From Oscillospiraceae bacterium (GTDB lineage: Bacteria > Bacillota > Clostridia > Oscillospirales > Ruminococcaceae), in assembly GCA_017432285.1 (NCBI GenBank), contig JAFRJM010000010.1, forward strand, positions 174,922 to 238,921: DNA of 64,000 nt, read 5' to 3'. Positions within the stretch are counted from its first letter, which is position 1; every line of letters begins with the position of its first letter. The translations under genes and the position numbers were made by a program. The notes under the pieces were generated by a model. That model saw nothing but the letters and a program-made list of their open reading frames with translations. It searched no databases and was not told the DNA's origin. Below are positions 9,450 to 17,877 of the stretch, one piece after another.

Positions 9450-10174
9450 AGAAAGTTGCTATGCTTCAATCAAATTACATCCCCTGGAAAGGTGTTTTCG
9501 ATCTCATTCACCGGGTGGATGTTTTTGTGTTTTATGATGATGTTCAGTACACCAAAAAAGACTGGCGCAGCCGAAACAGGATACCCACTAAAAACGGAGA
9601 GATATGGCTGACTGTCCCGGTAAAGACCAAAGGCAAGTTCGAACAGCTCATCTGCGATACTGAGATAGATACCTCTACAGACTGGCAGTCCAAGCATAAA
9701 AAGACTCTCACATTGAATTATTCAAAAGCACCATATTTTTCTGACTATGCAGACTTGCTTGATGATTTCTACAGTGAACACTATTGGACGAACCTGTCTG
9801 AGATGAATAGATACATGACAGAAACGATAGCCCGCAGGCTTGGCATCAGTACCGAATTCGTATACGGTCCTGATCTGGATTGCCATGGGAGCAAGGACGG
9901 AGAGAAAGTCATCAATATCTGCAAAAAACTCGGTTGCGACTGGTTTCTGAATGGCCCTGCCTCAAAAGCTTTTATGGACGAGGAAAAATTCAATGAAGCC
10001 GGTATAGAACTGCACTATATGGAATATTCTTATCCAAAATACAACCAGAGGATATATCCGTTTGACCATTACGTTAGCGTTCTTGATCTGCTTTTCAATG
10101 AAGGGCCTAAGGCTCCTTATTATATTTGGGAATGGAAAAATGACCCAGAAGCAAATGCGGATGTTCTGGGATGA
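9446..10174 (+). CDS. WbqC family protein
   Basis: 242 residues. The start is a GTG in a GTGA overlap with the previous stop, with AAGGTGG seven bases upstream. The N-terminus KVAMLQSNYIPWKGVFDLI and the FYDDVQYTKKDWRSRNRI segment are typical of WbqC-like proteins found in O-antigen and other glycan clusters. In some systems WbqC proteins act with sugar 4-aminotransferases to N-acylate the amino sugar. Here it follows directly after an RffA-type aminotransferase, so acylation of the 4-amino group of Fuc4N is a reasonable inference. Confidence 0.85.
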   Translation: MKKVAMLQSNYIPWKGVFDLIHRVDVFVFYDDVQYTKKDWRSRNRIPTKNGEIWLTVPVKTKGKFEQLICDTEIDTSTDWQSKHKKTLTLNYSKAPYFSDYADLLDDFYSEHYWTNLSEMNRYMTETIARRLGISTEFVYGPDLDCHGSKDGEKVINICKKLGCDWFLNGPASKAFMDEEKFNEAGIELHYMEYSYPKYNQRIYPFDHYVSVLDLLFNEGPKAPYYIWEWKNDPEANADVLG

Positions 10175-10183
10175 GGATTATTA

Positions 10184-11038
10184 ATGGATAACACACTGTT
10201 GGCAAAAAAACTTGAAGCTAAAGCGCTGGAGATCCGCAAGGATGTCATAACGACTTGCTATCGTTCTGATGCAGCTCATCTTGGCGGAGCTTTGTCTCTG
10301 TGCGATGTGGCTGTAGCACTTTACTATCATTATCTCCGGTATGACCCTGCAAACTATCTGGCTCCTGATCGTGACAGACTGGTTTTGAGCAAAGGCCACA
10401 GCGGATGCCTTCTTTATAACATTTTTGCTGATCTCGGCATTTATACCTTCGAGGATATTTACAACGGTTACAACAAAGTCGAAGGCGCTTTCGGGCAGCA
10501 TCCGAACCGCCTTTATCTGCCTATGTTCGAAGCTTCGACCGGGTCTTTGGGACATGGCTTGTCTATAGCATTTGGTATGGCGATGGCTCTGCGCAATGAC
10601 GGAAGCGATTCCAGAGTATTTTGTATCACCGGAGACGGAGAACTAGACGAAGGAAGCAACTGGGAAGCACTTATGTCTGCCGCAAACTATGAACTGTCCA
10701 ATCTGTTTTTGATAGTAGACAGAAATAAACTTCAGGGATGCCGTCCTACAGAAGAAACCGTTCGTCTTGAGTCTCTTGAAGCAAAGCTCCGTGCTTTCAA
10801 TTGGGATGTAGTCTCATTTGACGGCAACAACATGGAGGAAATAATCGGGACGTTTGATTCACTGCCTCCAAGAGAATCCCAGAAAAGAAAGAAACCTTTG
10901 GCTATGATCTCCAATACTATCAAAGGCAAAGGTGTAGATTTCATGGAGAATAACCCTTTGTATCATGTCGCTGGATTGAATGCAGACACATATGAACGGG
11001 CTATGGCATGTTTGAACAAGACGGAGGTGTCGAGATGA
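10184..11038 (+). CDS. Transketolase, N-terminal (TPP-binding) subunit
   Basis: 284 residues. Carries the TPP/Mg site GDGELDEGSNWEALMSAANYELSNL (given in part: GDGELDEG and the NW and N ligands), an early DAAHLGGALS histidine motif and the LVLSKGHSG loop. This is the N-terminal half of a split transketolase. The start ATG follows GAGG. Its stop overlaps the ATG of the C-terminal subunit (ATGA), so the two chains should be made in equal amounts. It sits inside a glycan cluster, not with pentose-phosphate genes, which suggests a dedicated two-carbon transfer or pentose supply for a nucleotide sugar. Confidence 0.88.
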   Translation: MDNTLLAKKLEAKALEIRKDVITTCYRSDAAHLGGALSLCDVAVALYYHYLRYDPANYLAPDRDRLVLSKGHSGCLLYNIFADLGIYTFEDIYNGYNKVEGAFGQHPNRLYLPMFEASTGSLGHGLSIAFGMAMALRNDGSDSRVFCITGDGELDEGSNWEALMSAANYELSNLFLIVDRNKLQGCRPTEETVRLESLEAKLRAFNWDVVSFDGNNMEEIIGTFDSLPPRESQKRKKPLAMISNTIKGKGVDFMENNPLYHVAGLNADTYERAMACLNKTEVSR

Positions 11039-12009
11039 GTTCACCAAAAACATATGATGCCTCTTCAAACAAGACAGGAAACGCCAGAGTTACTTTCCCC
11101 TTCAAGATAATGAATATCATGGAAGAAGATCCCAACGTGTGGTTCGTTTTCTCAGATGCCGCACGTCCGGACAACTCCACAGGAATGATATTGGCTAGAT
11201 TCCCTGACAGATGTATTGATGTTGGGATTGCTGAGCAGAACATGATTGGGACTTCCGCCGGACTGGCTCTCGCTGGAAAAAGAGTCTTCTGCATGGCATT
11301 CGGCCCGTTCCTCTCTTTGCGTGCAACAGACATGATCCATACTGACCTGGCTTACAATAAACTTCCTGTATGTGTTATAGGAACTCACGGAGGTCTCACC
11401 TCCGGGGGCGGACCGACACACTACACGCTTATGGACAGTTCCATAATGGCCTCCATTCCCGGGATGACGATGGAAGTTCCCGCAGATGCCAATCAGGGAC
11501 TTCGTGCCATTGATGCATTCCTTAAAATGGACAGCCCTATGTATATTCGTCTGGCGAGAGGTCAGGAACCTTTGGTATATGAAGATGATGACTACAGTTT
11601 TGAAGTCGGAAAAGGTATCGTCGTTCATGAAGGCACAGATGTTGCCATCGTTGCTGACGGTATAGGTGTGTATAACGGACTCCGCGCATGCGAACTGCTG
11701 GAGCAGGAAGGAATTTCCGCCCGCCTTGTCGATATGCATACTGTCAGTCCGATAGATGCTGACCTCATCTGTGAAACGGCAAAGAAGTGCAGGGCTGTAG
11801 TAACTGTGGAGGATCACGGCATACGCGGCGGACTGGGTTCTATCACTGCAGAAGTGCTTATGGAAGCCGGTATCTCCTGTAAATTCAAACGTTTAGGTGC
11901 GCCAAGCGACACCTTTGCAAGCCTTGGCCATCCTGAGGATCTGTACCGCTATTACGGATTTGATGCAGCTGGTATTGCCGACACAGCGAAAAAACTGATA
12001 AAAGGATAA
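11035..12009 (+). CDS. Transketolase, C-terminal subunit
   Basis: 324 residues from the ATG at 11035, chosen because it forms an ATGA overlap with the previous stop and has GGAGG upstream; an in-frame TTG nine codons earlier has no such signal. Contains the pyrimidine-binding domain (VFSDAARPDN, VGIAEQNMIG with the catalytic glutamate) and the C-terminal transketolase domain (DMHTVSPIDADLI, TVEDHGIRGGLGS). It completes the split transketolase encoded by the preceding gene. Usual family length for this half is 300-330 residues, so it is intact. Confidence 0.88.
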   Translation: MSSPKTYDASSNKTGNARVTFPFKIMNIMEEDPNVWFVFSDAARPDNSTGMILARFPDRCIDVGIAEQNMIGTSAGLALAGKRVFCMAFGPFLSLRATDMIHTDLAYNKLPVCVIGTHGGLTSGGGPTHYTLMDSSIMASIPGMTMEVPADANQGLRAIDAFLKMDSPMYIRLARGQEPLVYEDDDYSFEVGKGIVVHEGTDVAIVADGIGVYNGLRACELLEQEGISARLVDMHTVSPIDADLICETAKKCRAVVTVEDHGIRGGLGSITAEVLMEAGISCKFKRLGAPSDTFASLGHPEDLYRYYGFDAAGIADTAKKLIKG

Positions 12010-12032
12010 ATTGGTTTGCATTAGGAGGACTT

Positions 12033-13160
12033 ATGTCTGAAAAAACCAAACTGATACATTTCACTTATACATGGACCTCGTCCGGTGTGTCGGGGTTCAT
12101 TTCCAATATATCCAGAGAGCTTGCGGATGATTTCGATCAGACTATTGTAGTCTGGGAAAATCGCGGTACGGTCTTTGATGACGAGATCAAGGAAAAAGGA
12201 ATCGAGATCGTTACTTTATGCAAAGGCAATTCTCACGGAATACTCGATCTGCCTTTAGCATGCATAACGTTCCGCAGTTATCTCAAAAAAAACAAGCCTG
12301 ATATCGTTCACCTGCATTGCAGCACTTCGCTTGAACTCAGGATACTTCGTGTTGCAAAAGATGCAAAAGTACCAGTTCGTGTAGCGCATTGCCACAACGC
12401 CGGTTTTGAAGGGAACAAACTGGCAAAATATGTAAAAAAAGAGATCCATGTCGCATACAAAGATGAGTACGCAGACTATGCTACTATGCGTCTGGCATGC
12501 TCTAAAGCTGCCGGTGACTGGATGTTCCCTGAAGAATACAGCTATGAGATAGTCAAAAATGCTATCGACGTGGACAGATACCTTTTTTCTCATGAGAAAA
12601 GAGATGCTGTCCGCGCTAAGTATGATCTCGGTGATGCATTCACCTTCTGCTGTACGGGGAGACTGAGTGAGCAGAAAAACCAAGCAGTTCTTGTAGAGGC
12701 TTTTGCCCGCTATCATCAGAAACACCCGGACTCAGCTCTTCTGCTCGCCGGAGATGGACCTGAGAAAGCCAAACTCGCATCGATGATTTCCTCTTATGGT
12801 ATCGAGCATTGTGCTAAACTGCTTGGCGTCGTTCAGGACGTAGGCAGCATACTGTCTGCCAGTGATGCTTATGTCCTTCCATCAAGATTTGAAGGATTCG
12901 GAACTGCTGTCCTTGAAGCACAGGCCAACGGTCTTCCCTGTCTCGTTTCTGACACAGTTTCTAAAGAAGCAGACCTTATGGGAAACGCGATCCGCAATCC
13001 ATGGGATGCTTCTGCTGCCCTTTGGACAAATGCAATGGAGATCGTCGCTGAGAGAAAGCGTTACGACGGTATCGATGTCGTGCGTACGAGCGGTTATACA
13101 AAAGAAAGAGTTGCAAGCTACCTCGCAACTCTGTATCACTCCGCGTTAACGGAAAAATAG
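12033..13160 (+). CDS. GT4 family glycosyltransferase
   Basis: 375 residues; AGGAGG before the ATG. GT-B fold: the N-terminal acceptor domain has the VSGFISNISREL helix, and the C-terminal donor domain has CTGRLSEQKN, LLAGDGPEKAKL and the retaining-enzyme EX7E motif EGFGTAVLE. It resembles EpsF/CapM-type enzymes that add sugars to lipid-linked oligosaccharides on the cytoplasmic face. It lies between the transketolase pair and the flippase gene, so it probably builds the repeat unit exported by that flippase. Donor sugar unknown. Confidence 0.87.
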   Translation: MSEKTKLIHFTYTWTSSGVSGFISNISRELADDFDQTIVVWENRGTVFDDEIKEKGIEIVTLCKGNSHGILDLPLACITFRSYLKKNKPDIVHLHCSTSLELRILRVAKDAKVPVRVAHCHNAGFEGNKLAKYVKKEIHVAYKDEYADYATMRLACSKAAGDWMFPEEYSYEIVKNAIDVDRYLFSHEKRDAVRAKYDLGDAFTFCCTGRLSEQKNQAVLVEAFARYHQKHPDSALLLAGDGPEKAKLASMISSYGIEHCAKLLGVVQDVGSILSASDAYVLPSRFEGFGTAVLEAQANGLPCLVSDTVSKEADLMGNAIRNPWDASAALWTNAMEIVAERKRYDGIDVVRTSGYTKERVASYLATLYHSALTEK

Positions 13161-13161
13161 C

Positions 13162-14544
13162 ATGGAGAAAAAAGACAACTATATCTTACATTTTCTTAAG
13201 TCCACCGGACTGCTCTTTATTGGCGTGGTCCTGCCTAAGGTGGTCGTTTTTTTGTTGCTGTCTTTTAATACTGCTCACATCGGAACCGCGGATTACGGAT
13301 ACTATGACCTGTCCATAAACGTATCAACATTACTGTCTTATCTTCTTTTCTTTGATATTTGGATAACGACGATGCGTTTCCTATGTGACCCTGAATTCAG
13401 CAATGACAAAGATAATGTGATACGAAGCGGAAACGTGATATTCCTTCTTTCTTCTGCACTGTTTACTTGTATCGGGGCAGTATTCTGCTGTTTCGTAAAG
13501 CCAGTATACGGAGCAGCTGTCATAATACTATGCATCCTGCAGAACCTGTCCAATATGTATTCTTTTTCTGCAAGAGGTCTGGGCAAGGACAGAGATTTCG
13601 CGGTGTCAGGCATTCTTGGAAGCATTGTTCTTGGCCTCCTCAACTACGCTCTGATCAAATATGCAGGATGGGATTTCAAAGCCTTGTACTGGTCTGCTAT
13701 TGCCGGATATTTCGTTCAGTGCTTGTACCTTGAATTAAAATGCGGATATATGCGCACTGTTCTGGCTTCCAAGCCCAAAAAGATCATTACAGAAAAGATG
13801 TTCAGATTTACCCTCCCAATGGGAGTAGGAGCGCTTGCCTTCTGGGTACTGAACTCTTTTGACAAAATCGTGCTGACTTATGTTCAAGACCTGGAATCCG
13901 GCGGAATATATGCTGTAGCAGAAAGGCTCGCGGGCATGATCACGTTTGCAGTCCAGTGCTTCACCTATGCGTGGCAGGATATTGCTTTCCGCCACGAATC
14001 AGACGATGAGGGATCGTTCTATTCCCTTGCTACAAGCCTTTATATGATATTCCTATCGGCAGGAATCGCTATGATACTGCCTGGTATACGTATAATCTTC
14101 CCCTTTTTTATCGGCGAAGCATTTTCGGATGCTTCAATGATCATACCAGTCGCGATCATCGCTGCTTCAGTATCGGGTCTTTCGCTATTCATAAACAACA
14201 TCTTTTATGCTATCCATGAGACAAATGCAAGCACAAAACTGTCACTGTTATCCTGCGCTTTCAATCTCGCAATCTGTTACCCATGTATAAGACACTTCGG
14301 CATGGCAGGAGCAAGTGTTGCTATCATATGCAGTTTCTGTCTTGACTCTATATTAAAAAGCTGGGATCTTCATAAGAAGATCCGATACATGGTTTCATGG
14401 CTATCATTAGCAGCGTCAGCCGTATTAACCGTTATCTCCTGCATCATATATTTCAGGTGCTCTGTGCTGATCAACTGCATTTGGCTCATCGCCTGCTTAC
14501 TGTCATTCGGTTTTCTGGCTTACAGATATATTCTAAAAAAATAA
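13162..14544 (+). CDS. Wzx-type oligosaccharide flippase (MOP superfamily)
   Basis: 460 residues with about 12-14 hydrophobic segments and few charged loops. The N-terminal FLKSTGLLFIGVVLPKVVVFLL helix and the TLPMGVGALAFWVLNSFDKIVLTY segment match the PST/Wzx branch of the MOP exporter superfamily. It starts one base after the previous stop, so it is translationally linked to the GT4 gene. Expected role: flipping undecaprenyl-linked oligosaccharide across the membrane. No Wzy polymerase or ligase is recognisable in the cluster, so the glycan may be short or polymerised by an enzyme coded elsewhere. Confidence 0.85.
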   Translation: MEKKDNYILHFLKSTGLLFIGVVLPKVVVFLLLSFNTAHIGTADYGYYDLSINVSTLLSYLLFFDIWITTMRFLCDPEFSNDKDNVIRSGNVIFLLSSALFTCIGAVFCCFVKPVYGAAVIILCILQNLSNMYSFSARGLGKDRDFAVSGILGSIVLGLLNYALIKYAGWDFKALYWSAIAGYFVQCLYLELKCGYMRTVLASKPKKIITEKMFRFTLPMGVGALAFWVLNSFDKIVLTYVQDLESGGIYAVAERLAGMITFAVQCFTYAWQDIAFRHESDDEGSFYSLATSLYMIFLSAGIAMILPGIRIIFPFFIGEAFSDASMIIPVAIIAASVSGLSLFINNIFYAIHETNASTKLSLLSCAFNLAICYPCIRHFGMAGASVAIICSFCLDSILKSWDLHKKIRYMVSWLSLAASAVLTVISCIIYFRCSVLINCIWLIACLLSFGFLAYRYILKK

Positions 14545-14562
14545 ACATTATTCAAAAAACAA

Positions 14563-14606
14563 CAGCGACGCACTTGTTCAACTGGATGCGTCGCTGATTT
14601 TTATTT
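14563..14606 (+). terminator. Terminator of the glycan operon
   Basis: 10-bp stem CAGCGACGCA / TGCGTCGCTG, 14-base loop, followed by ATTTTTATTTT. It closes the plus-strand cluster and also faces the stop of the convergent GT2 gene. Confidence 0.85.
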
Positions 14607-14614
14607 TATGTTAT

Positions 14615-15553
14615 TCATTCGTCCTTTTCAGTATTGATGCTCTGCCTGACAATAAATTGCGGCATGCCGCTGACCGTCATATATGTCCTTCCGATATATT
14701 CCCCTATAAAACCTATCATCGCAATGATGATGCCTCCAATAAAGAGAATTACAGACATTATGGATGTGTATCCTATGGCTACTGACGGATCAAACAGCTT
14801 TCTGATTACCAGATATATGCCGAACAGGAAGCCCATTGCAGCAATGATCCAGCCAAGTTTTGCCATCGCACGGATAGGCACGATCGAAAAGTTAGTAAAG
14901 TTGGAGAACCAAAGTTCAAGCATCTTCTTGAGGTTATATCCTGAACTGCCAGCCAAACGGTCTCTGTGCTCGTCGATCTCCACGTTAGCAAACTTCTGAG
15001 TGATCCTCATCAGATAACCGCCACGTGAAGTAAATGGGCTGTGATACTTGGACAGTTCCTTGGCACAGAAAGGACTCAGACACCAGAAACTGGAAAGAAT
15101 GATTCCTTTAGGTTTGCAGCCTATCCACTCATTGATTACACCGTGGAGGTCACTAGTGAAGCGCTTGAACCAGCTGTGATGCTTGTGAGGAAAAGCGGCA
15201 TACACAATGTCATAGCCTTCCTGCATCTTGTCAATCAGTTTCCACATCTCCTTCGTTGGATGCTGACCGTCGTCATCCATGACGACAACAGCATCTCCGG
15301 AAGCATATCCCAGTCCGGCTACTATAGCAGTTTCCTGTCCGAAATTGCGTGACATGTCCACTCCGATGATCTTCCTGTCCTCGGAGCACAGTTCTTTTAT
15401 TACAGAAAAAGTGTTATCGGGAGAGCAGTCATTTACCAGAACTATCTGATAATCCCATCCTTTCCTCTCTGATACTGTATCCTTTATCTCGCCGACTACT
15501 GTCCTGATAGTAAGCTCTGAACGATAGCATGGAATAACTATAGAAACGATCAT
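14615..15553 (-). CDS. GT2 polyprenyl-phosphate glycosyltransferase (GtrB/DPM type)
   Basis: 312 residues from the ATG at 15553. An in-frame GTG five codons earlier exists, but the GAGG upstream fits the ATG and the family usually starts MIVSIVIP. GT-A domain with VNDCSPDNT, VVMDDDGQHP (DXD-like metal site) and the AGSSGY loop, then two C-terminal transmembrane helices (about 230-290). Family knowledge: transfer of glucose or a related sugar from a nucleotide donor to undecaprenyl phosphate. It could provide lipid-linked side-chain sugars for the glycan cluster and pair with the GtrA-like protein at 45434. Confidence 0.88.
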   Translation of the reverse strand: MIVSIVIPCYRSELTIRTVVGEIKDTVSERKGWDYQIVLVNDCSPDNTFSVIKELCSEDRKIIGVDMSRNFGQETAIVAGLGYASGDAVVVMDDDGQHPTKEMWKLIDKMQEGYDIVYAAFPHKHHSWFKRFTSDLHGVINEWIGCKPKGIILSSFWCLSPFCAKELSKYHSPFTSRGGYLMRITQKFANVEIDEHRDRLAGSSGYNLKKMLELWFSNFTNFSIVPIRAMAKLGWIIAAMGFLFGIYLVIRKLFDPSVAIGYTSIMSVILFIGGIIIAMIGFIGEYIGRTYMTVSGMPQFIVRQSINTEKDE

Positions 15554-15631
15554 AATAATAAACCTCACTCATTCTCGCACCGATATTATATCATCATGAA
15601 GGTTCAGTTAAAACACTTTGATCATCTTGGT

Positions 15632-15660
15632 TTGACAACTCCCGCCGGTAGTGTGAAAAT
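15632..15660 (+). promoter_or_regulatory. Possible promoter of the ATP-grasp operon
   Basis: Consensus -35 TTGACA at 15632-15637, a 17-bp spacer, and a weaker GAAAAT at 15655-15660 preceded by TG at 15652-15653. It lies about 30 bp before the ATP-grasp start codon. The -10 is poor, so this is tentative. Confidence 0.35.
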
Positions 15661-15692
15661 TAAAGCACAAACAGCAGTGTTGGAGATTAATT

Positions 15693-16664
15693 ATGAGACA
15701 ATATCGAATCATGGTCACTGCCGTAGGGGCAGTAGTGGGATACGGAATGGTAGAGTCACTTCGCAAAAGCAAGTACGACTGCTACATTCTCGGAACAGAT
15801 ATATTTGAGGACGCTGTAGGTCAGTACTTCTGTGACGAATTTGTCCAAGCCACTCCAGCAGGCGATCCTCATTATCTGGACTTTCTCAAAAAGACCATAG
15901 ATGACTACAGAATAGATCTTGTCCTGTTCGGGATAGAACAGGAACTTCTGGTCGTAGCCCGCGCTGGTGATCAGCTGGACGGCTACCAGGATAAGCTGGC
16001 TGTCAATCCCCCAGAACTGACTGAGATCTGCAATGACAAGTGGCTCACATATCTCTGGCTAAAAGAGAATAGACTCGGTGAATATGCCATAGATACCGTT
16101 ATCTCCGGATCTTTTGATGAACTGGCAGAAAGATTCGGCTGCCCATTCATACTCAAGCCCAGAGACGGAAGAGCATCCAAAGGGATCCAGATCGTTGACA
16201 ATGAGGAGGATTTCCTGTTTTACAAAAAGAAGATGGGTTCTTCCTTTATGGCACAGCATATCGCCGGCACCAAAGACAATGAGTTCACTGTCGGTGTGTT
16301 CGGCGATGGTAAAGGCGGAGTATGCAGCGAGATTTATATGCGCAGAGTGCTTTCGCAGGCAGGGGCTACTGATAAAGCAGAAGTGGTTAACGATCCTGTA
16401 CTCAGAGAAGCAGTACATGCCATCACAGAAAAAGCTCAGCCTATCGGGCCTACGAATTACCAGTTCAGGCTCGAAAACGGAAAAGCCAAACTGCTTGAGA
16501 TCAACCCCCGTGTTTCAGCCTCAACTTCCATACGCGCCAAGTTCGGCTTCAATGAGTCTGAGATGTGCATAGATTATTATCTTGAGCACAATCTGCCTGT
16601 TCAGGGTCCTATATCCAGCGGCAGAGCAATGCGCTATATAGTAGATTGGATCGTTTACGAATGA
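15693..16664 (+). CDS. ATP-grasp ligase-like protein (CarB/PylC-like)
   Basis: 323 residues. An N-terminal Rossmann-like pre-ATP-grasp domain (MVTAVGAVVGYGMVESL), then the ATP-grasp fold with the KPRDGRASKGIQIV lysine loop (about 150-165), EFTVGVF, and the metal-binding LLEINPRVSAS near the C-terminus. Family knowledge: ATP-dependent carboxylate-amine or related ligation through an acyl-phosphate. The substrate is not deducible; similar genes occur in surface-glycan and peptide-modification clusters. Its stop overlaps the next start (ATGA), which in turn overlaps the CYTH gene, so three proteins are co-translated. Confidence 0.82.
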   Translation: MRQYRIMVTAVGAVVGYGMVESLRKSKYDCYILGTDIFEDAVGQYFCDEFVQATPAGDPHYLDFLKKTIDDYRIDLVLFGIEQELLVVARAGDQLDGYQDKLAVNPPELTEICNDKWLTYLWLKENRLGEYAIDTVISGSFDELAERFGCPFILKPRDGRASKGIQIVDNEEDFLFYKKKMGSSFMAQHIAGTKDNEFTVGVFGDGKGGVCSEIYMRRVLSQAGATDKAEVVNDPVLREAVHAITEKAQPIGPTNYQFRLENGKAKLLEINPRVSASTSIRAKFGFNESEMCIDYYLEHNLPVQGPISSGRAMRYIVDWIVYE

Positions 16665-17320
16665 TCGGATTTATCTCTGACATACATGGGAATTACGCCG
16701 CTCTGTGTTCAGTTCTTGAAGAACTGGACCGTTTAGGGTGTGAAACCATCTATTCCCTTGGAGATGTCGCAGGTTACTATCCTGCTGTCAATGAGTGCTG
16801 TGCTGAACTTTGTAAAAGAAACATTCTCAACCTTATGGGCAATCATGATCAGTATCTCCTAACAGGTTCTTCTTGTGGAAGATCCAGATCTGTAGATCTG
16901 GCAATTGCTTACCAGGCTAAGATCATTGAGAAAAAGAATCTTGATTGGCTAAGCAAAAGTCCTTTTTCGATCCATACAGATCGCTTTTTTGCCTGTCACG
17001 GCGGTCCTGAAGATTATATAGACCAGTACTTATTGTCACCTCCATACCCTGTTGACGAGAAAACCGGTTTGTTCCTTTCAGGTCACACCCATCAGGCTGT
17101 GATCTGGCGATCTGATGGAAAATGCTATTGCAATCCCGGAGCTGTGGGCCAACCGAGAGACGGAGATCCCCGCGCTTCCTTTGCCGTTCTTGATGACAGC
17201 GGAAACATCAGTATCCATAGAGTAAAATATGATATTGATGCCACTGCAAGATTATCCAAAGAGGCCGGTTTCTTCCCCGCATTCTACGAGTGCCTTTACG
17301 AAGGAGCGAAGATTCATTGA
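16661..17320 (+). CDS. Calcineurin-like metallophosphoesterase (YfcE-like)
   Basis: 219 residues from the ATG at 16661, chosen for its ATGA overlap with the previous stop; an in-frame TTG five codons earlier is less likely. Metal-binding motifs in order: SDIHGN, GDVAGYYP, GNHD, CHGGPE and GHTHQ. The last four are the standard phosphodiesterase set. The protein is soluble and about the usual size for small YfcE/MJ0936-type enzymes. Substrate unknown. It lies between the ATP-grasp and CYTH genes in a coupled operon. Confidence 0.87.
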   Translation: MIGFISDIHGNYAALCSVLEELDRLGCETIYSLGDVAGYYPAVNECCAELCKRNILNLMGNHDQYLLTGSSCGRSRSVDLAIAYQAKIIEKKNLDWLSKSPFSIHTDRFFACHGGPEDYIDQYLLSPPYPVDEKTGLFLSGHTHQAVIWRSDGKCYCNPGAVGQPRDGDPRASFAVLDDSGNISIHRVKYDIDATARLSKEAGFFPAFYECLYEGAKIH

Positions 17321-17826
17321 GCAATCAGAACGGTTATGAAATTGAATATAAGTATCTGATATCCTATCCGGATATCAGTCTGTTAACCGCACAGGAAGGC
17401 TGCCGTGTAGCAGATATCGAACAAATATATCTGAATCTGGATCCTTCTATGAATTCGCGTGTCCGAAGCTGGGAAGAACATGGTATCGTGCATTATTATC
17501 TGACAAAGAAAAAACGTATCTCCGCACAGACTGCTGAAGAATACGAAACAGAGATATCCAAAGATGAATATGACCGGTTGCTGATCCATACTGATCTCAC
17601 TCGCAGCCCGATCAAAAAAACAAGATACATAATCCCATATAAGGGTCATGATCTTGAAATAGACGTTTATCCGTTCTGGAAAAGACAAGCCGTCCTTGAA
17701 ATTGAGGTTAGTGAAGAAAATGAGGCAGTAGATATCCCGTCCTACATTAGTGTATTAAAGGATGTTACCGCAGATAAGAAATATAAGAATCACTCGCTTG
17801 CAAAAGTGATTCCAGAAGAGATCTAA
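17317..17826 (+). CDS. CYTH-domain protein (triphosphate tunnel enzyme-like)
   Basis: 169 residues from a TTG at 17317. The TTG is supported by AAGGAG ten bases upstream and by a TTGA overlap with the previous stop. The N-terminus has the CYTH signature EIEYKYL (EXEXK), followed by RVRSW, YYLTKKKR, EYETEIS and LEIDVYPFW / LEIEVSEE, the pattern of basic and acidic residues lining the tunnel. Known CYTH enzymes hydrolyse inorganic triphosphate or thiamine triphosphate, or cyclise ATP. Here the substrate is open, but coupling to an ATP-grasp and a phosphoesterase suggests a phosphorylated or triphosphate intermediate. Confidence 0.8.
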   Translation: MSNQNGYEIEYKYLISYPDISLLTAQEGCRVADIEQIYLNLDPSMNSRVRSWEEHGIVHYYLTKKKRISAQTAEEYETEISKDEYDRLLIHTDLTRSPIKKTRYIIPYKGHDLEIDVYPFWKRQAVLEIEVSEENEAVDIPSYISVLKDVTADKKYKNHSLAKVIPEEI

Positions 17827-17830
17827 CAAA

Positions 17831-17862
17831 AATGCGGGTGCTGTAATTACAGCACCCGCATT
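17831..17862. terminator. Bidirectional terminator
   Basis: A 32-bp near-perfect palindrome, GCGGGTGCTG paired with CAGCACCCGC and extended by A/T pairs on both sides, between the convergent CYTH and PrsW genes. A-tracts upstream and T-tracts downstream allow use on both strands. Confidence 0.85.
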
Positions 17863-17877
17863 TCAAATTATAAAGCA

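Noticed and set aside
11152-11817. 221-codon open frame antisense to the transketolase C-terminal subunit
   Set aside because: Composition follows from the coding strand; no motifs or translation signals.
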